A DNA stretch of 64,000 bases from Eunapius fragilis (lineage: Eukaryota; Porifera; Demospongiae; Spongillida; Spongillidae), in the NCBI GenBank assembly GCA_963681505.1, contig OY811972.1, forward strand, positions 3,889,332 through 3,953,331. Direction: 5' to 3'. Below the pieces are notes generated by a model, which saw nothing but the letters and a program-made list of their open reading frames with translations, ran no database searches and was not told the DNA's origin. Shown here piece after piece: positions 10,580 through 23,469 of the stretch. Within the stretch, counting starts at the first letter, position 1. Each line of letters opens with the position of its first letter. A program made the position numbers and the translations under genes.

Positions 10580-10705
10580 AATACTATAATTTCCAACGTA
10601 CGTACGTCCACGTAACTTATTTATATACTCGGCCTAGTGCCTATTGGTTGCTAGATATGTACGCGTACTTCGTAACCAATAGGAACGACCATCTCCCACA
10701 CAAAA
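10580..10705. repeat. Long inverted repeat, right arm
   Basis: Inverted partner of 8,753-8,883, from ATACTATAATTTCC to CACACAAAAG. The two arms enclose about 1.7 kb carrying two ankyrin exons. Confidence 0.8.
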
Positions 10706-11540
10706 GTACATAGCAACACGTACTTAGTGACCATGCCAGCTACAAAACCTACATGCCTGTACAGGCCATCACAATTAAAGCAACGTTATCGTGGTGGTTC
10801 ACTCTCAAGTCTCATACTGTAGTACAGGCCGAAAACATGTTCATTGTCCATTCCGGTGGACAGAACAACTTCGATCGACCCTCTGTATGTGATGTCATTC
10901 TGTAAGCGATGATCACTGTTAAGTAAGTATATTTGGGTCTGGGTAGGCGACTATAGCTATAGTCTCGTGATTTTTCATGGGCTGTATCTTACATGGAATG
11001 GATCCAAACACATGATTGACTAACAAAGAGAGCATGCAGCTGCCAACCAATACAAATATGGCAGTTGATTAAGTTTAATAATTACGATAGTGTTACAGAA
11101 TTTCAAAACACGGAGATGATAACGCCTATCTTAGATCACAGCAAGCTTCTTAGGGTGGCTATTTGCTTCTGGACAATGATGTGTGTGGGTGGGTGCCTAT
11201 ATATTTATGTGTGTCTCTGTGTATCCATCTTTTGTGAATTTCAATGTTTGTATGCTTATGTATAAACTGTTGTATTTCTTGTACGTTGTGTATGTATGCA
11301 ATGATGAGAGCATGCACACCAATATCATGTACAAGTTCATACAATGAGAAATAGGCACAGGGGAGGGTGGTTACTAAGAGATGGTGCCCAGCAGCTGAGC
11401 AGGATTGAAAGGATGTGTGTGCATGCCTAAGGGGTGCCATGGTCAGATGACTGTCTGGATAAGCTGTGCTCCAGGGGCAAAGTTGCTTTAGTCCACTGAT
11501 GTGGTTACACACCAATAAATCTGTTTCTACCAAACAGTGA
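10706..11540. other. Intergenic or intronic, no gene seen
   Basis: No homology-supported frame was found. The 124-codon minus-strand frame at 11,159-11,533 lacks recognisable features. Confidence 0.5.
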
Positions 11541-11544
11541 CCAG

Positions 11545-12350
11545 TGGCGTAGCGAGGGGGGGGGGGCAGGGGGGGACATATGTCCCCGGGCGCAGGGGTT
11601 TAGGGGGCGCCAAAATAGACAATTTGCACAGATAATTATCGCGTTACGCGAACAGGCCCGCGGGGCGCGGGCACATTTTGAGTCTTGTTAACAAACGATC
11701 TGTAGTCTGGGGACCCGATAGTACAGCCATCAGTCGGGTCCCCAGACTACTCGATCTGCAACGCAAACTTTTAAATTTATTTCTAATCACCGACATTGAA
11801 GATACGGTATCCAATCGTCACCTCCATAATCTGTTGGAATAAACAGTTCCAACTTCAGGGTTATCGCTCGCTGCCATTGTGAGCCTGTTATGCACAGGCT
11901 CACAATGGCAGCGAGCGTTTAGCCATTATCGTACAGACAGGTACACATAGCGCCAGTCATAGCGCGAGGGTAGTTTTGCGGGGGCGGATACTTCCCCAAA
12001 CTAAATTTCCTATTGTAATAGATTGAAGGTACGTGCGAAGGCATAGGTTGCTTGCGGAAGCAAATGCAGTGTATATGTGAAAGTATCAAGTTTTTGTGGC
12101 TTAAAAAGTGCTTAAGTTGCAAAGCGGCTGGGGCTCCGCCCCAGACCCTTTGGGTGAGCTTTGCATACTCCCTTGCTGGTATGATCGAGGCCCGGCATAC
12201 CCCTCTCCGCCCTTGCAGCTACCTACCAAACCTCGCTGCAAAATCCTACATCCACCCCTTTATTTGTAGGGGGGGGGGGGGGGGGCGCCATTATTGCATT
12301 ATGTCCCCGGGCGCTCAACCACCACACTACGCAGAGGCGGATCCAGGGGG
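11545..12350. mobile_element. Decayed TIR-element ends and two palindromes
   Basis: CAGTGGCGTAGCGAGG at about 11,544, followed by a G run, resembles an element terminus that recurs inverted at 19,750-19,763. Within it are a 17-bp perfect stem at 11,702-11,750 and a 24-bp perfect stem at 11,865-11,917. G runs also occur at 12,270 and 12,347. Confidence 0.5.
11865..11917. repeat. 24-bp perfect hairpin
   Basis: Arms at 11,865-11,888 and 11,894-11,917 pair perfectly (CGCTCGCTGCCATTGTGAG then CCTGT with its complement) around the loop TATGC. No flanking direct repeat was seen. Confidence 0.85.
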
Positions 12351-12429
12351 GGGGGGGGGGGGGGGGTTTGGGGGTTGCAACCCCCCTTTCATATATGGTA
12401 ACGCCCCCTCCTCTGCTAAACAGCCCCTC

Positions 12430-12720
12430 CCCCTTCCCCGCTTTTTGTATCGGGCCTGAAGCGCTGGCCCCCCCCCCCCCGCCCCTCCCCCCGCTTTTCG
12501 TATCGGGCCTTAAATGGACAGCACCCCCCCCCCCCCCCCCCCCCCCCCCGCTTATCGTATCGGGCCTTAAATGGACAGCACCCCCCCCCCCCCCCCCCCC
12601 CGCTTTTCGTATCGGGCCTGTATGGGAGGTGATCGCTGCCAAAATTCACGTCCCGTATTCAATGATTGGGGGGGGGGGGGGGGGGGGGGGGGGGTGTTGT
12701 GAAATATTGCAGATTATTAC
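12430..12720. repeat. C-run satellite with CGTATCGGGCCT units
   Basis: Four or five repeats of CCCGCTTTTCGTATCGGGCC are each followed by 10 to 20 C residues, and a long G run begins at 12,668. The related minus-strand copy at 19,570-19,700 carries a shortened version. Pro- and Gly-rich frames here are artefacts. Confidence 0.85.
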
Positions 12721-12775
12721 ATAAGACAAGTACTATCATTCCATATCAACCTCTATTCCATATACCATTGGCTAT

Positions 12776-13946
12776 TATTATTCCTGAATCAGTGTCTCCA
12801 AATCTCGTGATGGCTGCCGCTGCGAGAGTTCTTCCATCACTGAGAAGTGTTATAAACGCCCTAGTGCCAACACAGGATTAATAGTAGAAGCGTTTCATCT
12901 GACCATATGGACGCGTTTATACCAACGATTGAGCTGGTGTATCGCGGGATTCCATAATTTATATTGATCGAGCATACAGAGGGTCTGAATGTCAACGAAG
13001 AAAGTACCAAGCAATACATAAGGATGGCGTTGAATGTATTACGAGAGGCTATGGACACGGCAAGACGTGTTCTTTCTGCTTATCGACCACAGGTAGAAAC
13101 GACCTAGAGGTAGTTATGAGCAGCATCCAGAAGGAGTATCCATGGTGTGGGAATCGGCAAATGTGCGGTCATCTATTGACTCGAGGTCTCAGAGTCCAAC
13201 AACATCGCGTCCGCAAAATTCAGAGGAAGATTGATCCTAATGAATCGATATTAATGCGTCGCCTCTCCACTATAAATAGGCGTGTGTACCAGGTTCCGGG
13301 ACCCAAATCTCTCTACCACATCGATGGAAATCATGAACTGATAAGGTACATGTATTAAATGTACTGTATACCCATGCAATTGATTTCCGTTGCATTTAGG
13401 TGGCGATTTGTAATACATGGTTGTATTGATGGCTACAGTCGCAGGATTGTTTACTTACATTGTTGTGACAATTATCGAGCTGACACAGTGCTCCATCTAT
13501 TTATTGAGGGTGTAAGGCAGCTAGGGCTTCCTAGTCGAGTTCGTGGAGACAGAGGTGGATAAAACATTGGAGTAGCTAGATTTATGGTGGAGCATCCTTT
13601 AAGGGGACCGGGAAGAGGGAGCTTCATAGCTGGGTGCAGTGTTCACAATTAGCGTATTGAGAGGTTGTGGTTGGATGTATTTAACCAGTGCACTGTTGTT
13701 TTTTACAACCTGTTTTATGCCTTGGAGGAAGAAGGGGCGCTAGACTGTGCAAATGAAGTACATCTGTTTTGTCTCCACTATGTATATACAAGTAGCATAA
13801 ACAGAGCACTGGAGGTATTTAAGCAAGCGTGGTACCTGCATCCTCTAAGTTCTAAAGGCATCCTGTCACCCTGTCAGCTTTGGATCACAGGATGTGAGTC
13901 AGTGTCTATGACAGATGTAAGTAATTTACACTTTTGCAAATTCTAA
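12776..13946 (+). pseudogene. Integrase-core (rve-like) transposase, copy 1
   Basis: Broken plus-strand pieces in order. The first is an N-terminal region (VLPSLRSVINALVPTQD, then AKQYIRMALNVL-like sequence) homologous to 19,028-19,516. The second (13,116-13,358) ends PKSLYHIDGNHELIR. The third (13,359-13,562) carries [19 protein letters not shown], an integrase core with the first catalytic Asp. The fourth (13,665-13,946) follows an NQRIERLWLDV segment with the catalytic Glu. Stops and frameshifts interrupt it at several places. The family resembles rve-domain genes spread through invertebrate and fish genomes (IS3EU or Ginger type). The exact superfamily is uncertain. Confidence 0.7.
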
Positions 13947-14268
13947 TGGTGTTTGTGCACGTGCATGCGTAGGGTGAATCACAAAGGTTTGGTATTGATT
14001 GGACTGGACCTCATCCTGCCACTCCTGATGATAGAGAATTGAATGCAGTCGTTATTCCACCAATCACCTCCCTAGTACCAGAAGGTGTCCAACAGGAACT
14101 GCCAACCCACTTGGTCCAAGCCCTAATTATGGAGGTCCACTTTAGAACTTGTTTTCAGTCAATTAACTTAATTTTTATTCTACTGTTGTATAAGCAGTCA
14201 GATCACTAGCTTGTTTGACTGAGTCATCATTGTGCAGGGTAGAGGTTTCATGATGGCACATGAAACAC

Positions 14269-14305
14269 GACTTTACCATAGATATTATAATATCTATGAC
14301 TTTAC
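14269..14305. mobile_element. 22-bp perfect palindrome with 7-8-bp flanking repeats
   Basis: CATAGATATTA and its complement lie at 14,277-14,298. GACTTTAC occurs at 14,269-14,276 and 14,298-14,305 (7 bp if the shared G belongs to the palindrome). The architecture and first seven bases match the palindrome at 7,892. Confidence 0.7.
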
Positions 14306-14309
14306 CCTT

Positions 14310-15280
14310 CACCTGCGTAATTAGTATTCATTAGAACGTCATGGGAACCGTCAATTTCGTGACATTAGCGCATAGGGTTGTAGAGATTTAGTCGAATTTT
14401 ATACCGAATAGAAGCCGCGACGTTTTTTATAGCAGCTGAAAATAGCATACCAACCAACAAGTAAACCATAATGATAGAGATATGCTTAAGTTACAGTGCT
14501 TACTTTTTTAACTTCAGGCCCAGCAGATACATTAATTGGTGCTATACGTATAACGTATACGCTCTTTTAGCATTAATAATATAATTTCTGTTCAGGTTGA
14601 CTTACAGAATTGTAATGTGTGAGCAATGGTTTTGAATTAAGGCCTGCTCTTCTAAAAAAACCAAACAAAAATTCCATCTTTTTAAAAAGGTTACCACATG
14701 CATGGGATACGAGTATATGCGTTATAGGGGTTACTGTATAGAAGTCGGAAAATTAACTCGATAGAGCAGCATAAAGTTGTTGATAGGGGGAAATAAACAT
14801 CAAATGGATCATGTTGCTTAACAAAACATGCAATGCAAGCACATTTATTTCAGAATCAGTCACAGCTTTTTTAATCTTATGTGCCATGGCATATCTGGAA
14901 GAGAGGAAACATTTCTGTCTAGTTCATCCTTTCTTGGACTTTCTAGCAGTGAATGTCTCGCAAGGTGTACCTGTAATGCTGACTCAACAGCAGACAATGG
15001 CTCAGTCATAAGATGTTCAGCAAATTCTTGTATTACACAACATTGGAACATATGTGCACAAGCACTTTTCAAATGGAGCACGTAGCACTGCATGTTCTTG
15101 CAAGCGACATTGATATAATGCTTAGTGTGTCCAAGTATAATGCAACAGGCGCCTTCTAATTGTAACTAAGCAACATCTAATTCAGTAAATGGTACAAGAG
15201 GGGGTGGTGCTACCAATTCAATATCATGAACTAAATTCCGGCCTGATGGGAGTTTATCGAGGTTGGTGGGATATAGGAAT
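14310..15280. other. AT-rich region, no gene seen
   Basis: Short frames near 14,811-15,093 overlap on both strands without homology. Nothing else was recognised. Confidence 0.5.
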
Positions 15281-15286
15281 TCAAGG

Positions 15287-15460
15287 CAAAGGTGGTGTAA
15301 AAAGGAAGGGATCAAGGTTATGAGAAAAGAAAAAATGAGACAAAAATCCTATATTTAGCACGTGTAAATGTACTAGAACCAAAAAGAAGTGCAACATATA
15401 GGATTTTAGTCTCTTTTTTCCCCCAAAATCTTTGTTCCCTTCCTTTTTACACCACCTTTA
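15287..15460. mobile_element. Foldback MITE of about 170 bp
   Basis: AAAGGTGGTGTAAAAAGGAA near 15,288 faces TTCCTTTTTACACCACCTTT near 15,440. Inside, ATGAGACAAAAATCCTATAT faces ATATAGGATTTTAGTCTC. The outer GGTGGGATATAGGAATTCAA at 15,264 recurs inverted at 18,119-18,147. Confidence 0.75.
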
Positions 15461-16625
15461 ACTCCTTCCAATTTCATTGCAGAATTTTAAATTCCAAATA
15501 GAATGCTGTAGGAATTTATGATATTGCTTCAGAAATGCAACTCTATGCTTTTGTTTGCAAAATTGTACTGAATTGCTTAGTATCTTCAACGATCAGAATT
15601 GTGTTTGCACAGTATCATAAGAATTAGATGATTATATGTGACGTAAATTATGTGATACATGAAATGCATGAAATATAATGATAATGAATATAAATACAAT
15701 GTGCAAGAAAGTTTGTAAAATTAATATTCAGGAATATTCAGGACTGTTCACGATGGCAGGAGTGTTCACAATGGCAGGAGACTCAGAACAGCTCATCAAT
15801 TTTTGCATTAGTTTGTTTGCGTCTTTTGACACAACTATGGCATTCCTTTTAGAATGCTGTACTGCCTTTAGTAAATCTGTTGAATGATATAGGCGAAAAG
15901 ATTCTGAATTACACATTGCTGTAATAAATTTTAAACATGTCTGAAATTTCAAATTAAAAGAAATCATATGTAGCAATGCATTCTCATATACTATGTTTGG
16001 TGTATCTGAAATTTCAGAAATCATCAGCACATATGCATATATTCATTCACCAGAACGTCAATCACTGATTTTTATTTATCCAATAATTATTATCAAATAA
16101 ATCAAAAAAGGTATTGACTTAGGTCTGTCTGAATTTTCAGATACCCACATACACTATTGGAATTTTCAATAGCATTAATTGAATCTGCATTTTCTTCAAT
16201 TGAATAATACCACCTGAAACTTCAAACTAACTAAATGCTTATTAACTGTTCGTACATAACGTTTACAGTTACCTGATAAAAATATAATTTATTTACCATT
16301 ATTTCTGATGTCTAAGTAAGTAATATGTACTTGACTATTTAACATACTGGACATCTGATTATTATACTGACTTTCTTTATGTCTTACTTATGCTCTCTCC
16401 ACAGAAAAGTATGCAGTCATTTTTGTGGCTCAGAAGTGATATGAGATCATTGTAAACATTTAGGTCACAGAAGTAATCATTTCGTTTCTCGAAAATGCAG
16501 GCCTTCTGAGTCACGGCAAGAATGAAGAACTTTATAGCTTTTTGTACAAGTGCACCTGCAAATTAGCATATCATTAAGTTGATGAAAAATAGAATGATTG
16601 CATAAGATTACTATTTGAAGTTCCT
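15461..16625. other. AT-rich region, no gene seen
   Basis: No coding homology or RNA gene was recognised. Confidence 0.5.
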
Positions 16626-17800
16626 TCAATACCCACCCACACCCTACAAGCCTTCGACACCCACACACCCTACAAGCCTTTGACATCCACACACACCCTA
16701 CAAGCCTTCGACACCCACACACACCCTACAAGCCTTCAGCACCCACACCCTACAAGCCTACGATACCCACATACACCCTACAAACCTTTGACACACACAC
16801 CCTACAAGCCTTCGACGCCCACACACCCTCACTACAGCCTTCAACACCCTCACTACAAGCCTTCGACACCCTCACTACAAGCCTTTGACACCCTCACTAC
16901 AAGCCTTCGACACCCTTACTACAAGCCTTTGACACCCTCACTACAAGCTTTCGACACCCTCACTACAAGCCTTTGACACCCACACACCCTACAAGCCTTC
17001 AATACCCACACACCCTACAAGCCTTCGACACCCACACACCCTATAAGCCTTCGACACCCACACACCCTATAAGCCTTCGACACCCACACCCACACTACAA
17101 GCCTTCCACACCCTACAAGCCTTCGATACCCACACACCCTACAAGCCATTCGACACCCACACCCACACTACAGGCCTTCGACACCCACACACATCCTACA
17201 ACTCACACACCCTACAAGCCTTCGACACCCACACACACCCTACAAGCCTTCGACACCCACACACACCCTACAAGCCTTCGACACTCACACACCCTACAAG
17301 CCTTCGACACCCACACACCCACACTACAAGCCTTCGACACCAATACACACCACAAGCCTTTGACACCCACACACCCTACAAGACTTTGACACCCACACCC
17401 ACACACACACTACAAGCCTTCGACACACACATCCTACAAGCCTTCGACACACACATCCTACAAGCCTTCGACACACACACACCCCCTACAAGCCTTCGAA
17501 ACCCACCCTACAAGCCTTCGGACATCCACACACCCTACAAGCCTTCGACAACCACACACACCCTACACGCCTTTGACACCCACGCACAATACAAGCCTTC
17601 GACACCCACCCTATACGCTACTAACACTCATACACCATTCACATCAACAAGCCTTCAACAAACACACACCCTACAATTCAAGCCTCCAACATCACGTACC
17701 ACAGCATCCGACACCCACACACCCTACAAGCATCCAGCACCCATACACACTCAAGCCTTCGACACCTACAAGCTAACAACAACCACACACTCTACTCATG
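16626..17800. repeat. ACACCCTACAAGCCTTCGAC minisatellite
   Basis: About 1.2 kb of variable 16 to 30-bp units sharing CTACAAGCCTTCGACACCCA. A shorter-unit block, CCTCACTACAAGCCTTCGA, spans 16,830-16,970. Thr/Pro/His/Ser-rich plus-strand frames are repeat artefacts. Confidence 0.95.
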
Positions 17801-18785
17801 TGTGTGTCGTGTTGTACACTAAATTTTACAACACATGACTTATAAGCAGAACATACACAAACACATATATGGTGTACATACCTCACATCTATTGACTCAT
17901 GCATAGTAGCACATGTCAGATTACATGCACACAATGGCATACATAGCACTTACAATACAGTCACATTGATTAATGCAATGCAGTGAACACTTCAACACAG
18001 CTTGCCAACAATAATGAATATTATAATTAAAAAAAAAAGACCACAAGTTTGCTGTATTCAAACAGATATCTTTGATTATACAGAGTTTGGAAATTCCATG
18101 ATGAAATGAGAAGTGGTTCTTTGCCTTCAATTCCTATATCCCACCAACCTTCTCATTAGAGAATTTTTTTCTTTACTTCTATACCAAGAAACATTCTAAA
18201 ATTGGTAACAATGAGTATGGTTCACAATATGTCAATCCAAACAATCACCCTTCGTAGTGTGGTACTAAAGGTGGTATAGATTTCCGGCCAGGACGAGTAC
18301 CATACATTGGTTATCCATAGGACATAATGTAGTAATGTAGTACCACATGTCTTCGCATTTGTGTGATGGTATCAGCATCATCCTTATTTGAACCAATTGG
18401 GCCTTCAAGTTTTCTACCTGCACAAAGAATTCACTCGCAATTTGTGGCAGCTGCAGAATGAAGAATGAAGAAGCCCTAACACTGTATATCATCACAGAAA
18501 CTGCATACTTTGTACACAGACTCATCATTACCAGTTGTGCAAACCCTTCACACACACCACCACACTAACAGTTGTGTTATGCTGCAGAACATCACTTTTA
18601 TAGACGATCTGCGGTACAACATTAACAAGTAGCATCAAGGAATGAGGGGTTATACCTAGAGGCACTAAGTCATTCATGAGAGAAAGGGTTTAGAGAGGGA
18701 GTCACTGAGCCCTTCAAAGAGGAGGAGCTGGGGGGGGGGGGGGGGGGGAACTAAGCATGGACCCACACACCACCACACCACAGCA
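17801..18785. other. Spacer, no gene recognised
   Basis: A minus-strand frame at 18,265-18,555 has no recognised domain. A G run lies at 18,731-18,748. Confidence 0.45.
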
Positions 18786-18789
18786 TAAT

Positions 18790-18938
<149 letters not shown>

Positions 18939-19027
18939 CCAGCCTGCGTGTAAACTCATCACAACATAGGAATAAAAGACAAAAAAGAATGAACAGTTGA
19001 CTTACTGGAAGTCGGAACACTGTCAAA

Positions 19028-19659
19028 TTAAATCAGTGCATGAATTGTTCCTCTCGCCGGGGTGTCTGAGACGGTCTCGAGGTGCACCGTTCGAGGGGAA
19101 ACGTCTATCATCTCGGCAATTTGAGGGACAGTAAAACGGTTTTCCACGAGATATTCGAGATGGTCTCGAGGTACAAAAAATCGCGGCCGCCCAGCGGTTC
19201 CACTCGTTTCTGCCTGTGGCCGATAAGCAGAAAGAACACTTCTTGCCGTGTCCATAGCTTCTTGTAATACATTCAACGCCATCCTTATGTATTGCTTGGC
19301 ACTTTTTTCGTTGACATTCAGATCCTCTGTATGCATGATCAATAGAATCTCGCGATAAGCCAGCTCAATCGTTGGTATAAACGCGTCTATTTGGTCAGAT
19401 AAAACGCTTCTACCATCCTGTGTTGGCACTAGGGCGTTAATAACACTTCTCAGTGATGGAAGAACTCTCGCCATCATGTGATTTGGAGACACGGATTCAG
19501 GAATAATAATAGCCAATGGTATGGAATAGAGGTTGATATGTAATTGTCTTATGTAATAATCCGCAACATTTCACACCCCCCCCCCCCCCCCCCCCAATCA
19601 TTGAATAGGGGGCGTGAGTTTTGGCAGCGATCACCTCCCATAGGCCTGAAGCGGACAGC

Positions 19660-19691
<32 letters not shown>

Positions 19692-19763
19692 CATTTCGTA
19701 TCGCGCGGGTCTCAACCCCCCCTTTTGGAAAACCCTGTATCCGCCCCTGCTACGCCACTGAAA
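19028..19763 (-). pseudogene. Integrase-type transposon 5' part, copy 2
   Basis: The minus-strand frame 19,028-19,516 (162 codons) encodes the N-terminal part of the same protein as the 12.8-kb copy. It ends with a helix-turn-helix (FTVPQIAEMIDVSPRTVH). The integrase core that should follow is missing, so this is a 5' fragment. Upstream it retains the C-run region and an element end reading CAGTGGCGTAGCAGGGGCGG on the minus strand (to about 19,763). The HTH would bind element DNA. The pair of copies shows the family was mobile. Confidence 0.7.
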
Positions 19764-20215
19764 CAGTCCCCAATGTCATGGCAACACAAGTGCTCGTGCT
19801 GCTGTCAGGCAGCTGCTTGTGTCTCAGAAAGTATCACACCATGGGGACCTCATTTCAAGGGAAATAGTTCGTTCATTTTCTAAAGCTTTAATAGAATGTT
19901 ACATAAATGATGAGCGGTGGTTGCCTGGTCCCCAGACTACATGGCCGTTGGCAAGGCGTAAGCCAGCGATTAAATAGTTAGAATCCCCACCCCCTAATAA
20001 AAACGCCCCTTACATATGGACGCTACTCTTGTGATTTTTAAACTCCACAGAGTGGCCGGAAATGTACAGGTATTTAAAATAAAATATATAGTGCGTGTTG
20101 ATTTGAGTTTTGATTCATTTCCTACTAGTATCCAGCATGTTATATGACTCCAGCTTTATTGTCTACCCTAAGCAAACACACTCCAAGGCAAAGCACACGT
20201 CTTGAAAATGTACGG
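19764..20215. other. Spacer, no gene seen
   Basis: Contains GGTCCCCAGACTAC near 19,927, the same terminal motif as the 11.7-kb palindrome. Confidence 0.5.
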
Positions 20216-20220
20216 CTCAC

Positions 20221-20319
20221 CTTATCCGTTACGTTTACCGACACACCGTGTGTTGTCAGCAGTCTCCTCACGGTGGCGACGTCTCCATTACGTGCAGCAG
20301 TCAGCAGCTGTGTTGCAGC
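20221..20319 (-). CDS. Ankyrin repeat exon, most upstream of the group
   Basis: A 99-bp phase-0 exon with CACAG acceptor and GTGAGC donor. It encodes ATQLLTAARNGDVATVRRL then LTTHGVSVNVTDK. The LLTAARNGD form is typical of the first repeat of an ankyrin array. No further upstream exon or promoter was identified before the V-ATPase gene end at 22,242. Confidence 0.85.
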
Positions 20320-20454
20320 CTGTGCGTACCAATCAACATTATATACACATTGCATGAAGTTGACCCATAAAACTCAACTGCACCTGTTCCATATTCGTTC
20401 CGTATTTCTATTTATCAAGGACGTGAATTGTTACATAATAATGGGTCATTGTCT

Positions 20455-20700
20455 ACCTGTAACCAAACTGGGTCCTGGGCTGTGGAAGACAGAAGAGGCA
20501 CCTTCATCCCATTTGTCCTTTCCGTAGATGGACTACTTCACAAAGAGGCTAGTCACTTCCTAAAGCACATGGCCACTGCTCTGTCCTTCAAGTGGGACAA
20601 AGCCTATTCCATCACCAGCAGTTACATCAGATCACAGCTCGCTTTTGCAGGGAACTGAGCAGTGAGCCTCCATGTCTTAGAGGATCCCACATCAAATGGA
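20455..20700 (+). pseudogene. Reverse-transcriptase-type retroelement 3' fragment
   Basis: Encodes FIPFVLSVDGLLHKEASHFL followed by KHMATALSFKWDKAYS and IRSQLAFA. I recognise this from memory as the conserved segment downstream of RT in a class of invertebrate retroelements. It is truncated on both sides, with a frameshift near 20,660. No active element is present. Confidence 0.5.
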
Positions 20701-21066
20701 GGAGTGGGCTGGGGTTTGATGATGGTGCTCCTCTGGCTCATTCATGGAGTAGTTTTTTTGACTTGACTAAATTTTTCTTCGCGTCTTGTCAATATTAGGT
20801 CTTTAAAATGCTATACAGCGCAATACTTGCTGTGCAACAGCAAACAGTACGCAAACAGACTTTTAAAGACTTCCAGCAATTTAAGGTGAATTAATGATCG
20901 TCACTTCTAATTAAAATACAATACAAAAACACCTGCAGGCTGTATCATGCAGCAAATTGTAACTAATTATATAAGCAGTATGAAAGTATGTCAAATAAAA
21001 CATCGGATTTAGTGCTCTTTTTAAAAATAACCAGGTTAAATTCCGCTCAGGTAGTTAGTTGGTTCA

Positions 21067-21850
21067 TACAGGGTCTTTGCGAAAGAGCGCAACGCTTTTA
21101 AATGAATTTAATTTCTTAATAGGATTGTCAATCTAAATGAATTTATGAACCTACAATAACCACGTTTAGTCAAATACGAACCCCATTGTTACAACTCGTT
21201 TATCTTTAGCAGTTCAAAAGATAAAATCAAATAGCTTGCAATTAACTAAATTGACAAAACACTGTACGACAACTTTTAACTAATATACCTGATTAATAAA
21301 CTGCAGAATAAAATTGCTGAGACTTCGAAAAAATATGAACTTTGATAGGCGTTTTACTAGAACAACAAATCAAACTTGAAAAAGCTATATGACCAAAGCG
21401 CTTTTATTAACTTTGAGTTTTAATAACGCACCATTAAATAATCCATTATCAAATCAAATATCTACTTCATTTTATGCTGGAATAATTTATGATGTTTATT
21501 TAAAATATTTACCACATAACAGCTTTAACCTTAATAACTTAAAAGCAATTATGGTCTTAAATGATTATAACTCACTAGCTATTGAACCTAGGAACTTGAA
21601 ATCAGTACTGTTCCACCGCATATCCAGATCGTGTGCTACTTATAATTAGTTATTAAAATCAATTATCGTAAACCGCAATCTTGAATAACTTTGTGGGCTT
21701 TGATTTATGAGGGATTTTATAACCGCTTACAATTGATGTATTTGCCTAACTACTGCAACATATGCAAATGAAATCAAGTAGTTAATTAATTTCAATCTTG
21801 ACTTATGCGGAATTTAAAGCGTTGCTTTCTTTCGCAAACACCCTGTATGA
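21067..21850. mobile_element. Mariner-like MITE, copy 2
   Basis: Terminal inverted repeats begin CAGGGTCTTTGCGAAAGAGC on the left. The right end reads TTTCGCAAACACCCTG. TA dinucleotides on both sides would be the target duplication. It is about 780 bp, AT-rich, with no transposase. The plus-strand frame at 21,389-21,649 is not homologous to anything I know. Confidence 0.75.
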
Positions 21851-22241
21851 AGGGTGGACAGAAACTCATTGAACAGTCCACATTAAAAATAACTTTAAAA
21901 CTTCCACTTCTCTCCCTGATGAGATCCTTTCCCTATAAGATAGTCACATGGCAAAGAAGCGGCCATTCCATTGTTGCAAAAATTTGACAAGCCATCAGGT
22001 TGAGGCCACGCCCATCTAACAACGTTTTAGTTTCATACATGTACATGTACACATGTACATAGCGTTGGTCACTAGTGGTTAATAGAATATATGTATACAT
22101 GTCTACTTCAACCACACATTTTCAAGCACAAATTTGTCTAGGCCTCCAAATACCACTTACTAAATGCATAATACATAGAGCTGATAAGTTCTCAATACAC
22201 ACAGTCACACACGCGCTCGGATTAAGTCCTCTTCCTTTTTA
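21851..22241. other. Spacer and 3' flank of V-ATPase gene
   Basis: Follows the stop codon of the V-ATPase gene (minus strand). No terminator or polyadenylation signal could be assigned with confidence. Confidence 0.45.
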
Positions 22242-23458
<1,217 letters not shown>

Positions 23459-23469
23459 CTGTTGGAGGG

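Noticed and set aside
12223-12724. Gly- and Pro-rich frames
   Set aside because: Translations of C/G homopolymers in a transposon leader.
16626-17800. Possible CRISPR-like repeat array
   Set aside because: Units are contiguous and vary in length without unique spacers, in a eukaryotic context.
16680-17838. Thr/Pro/His-rich frames
   Set aside because: Minisatellite artefact with irregular unit length and no homology.
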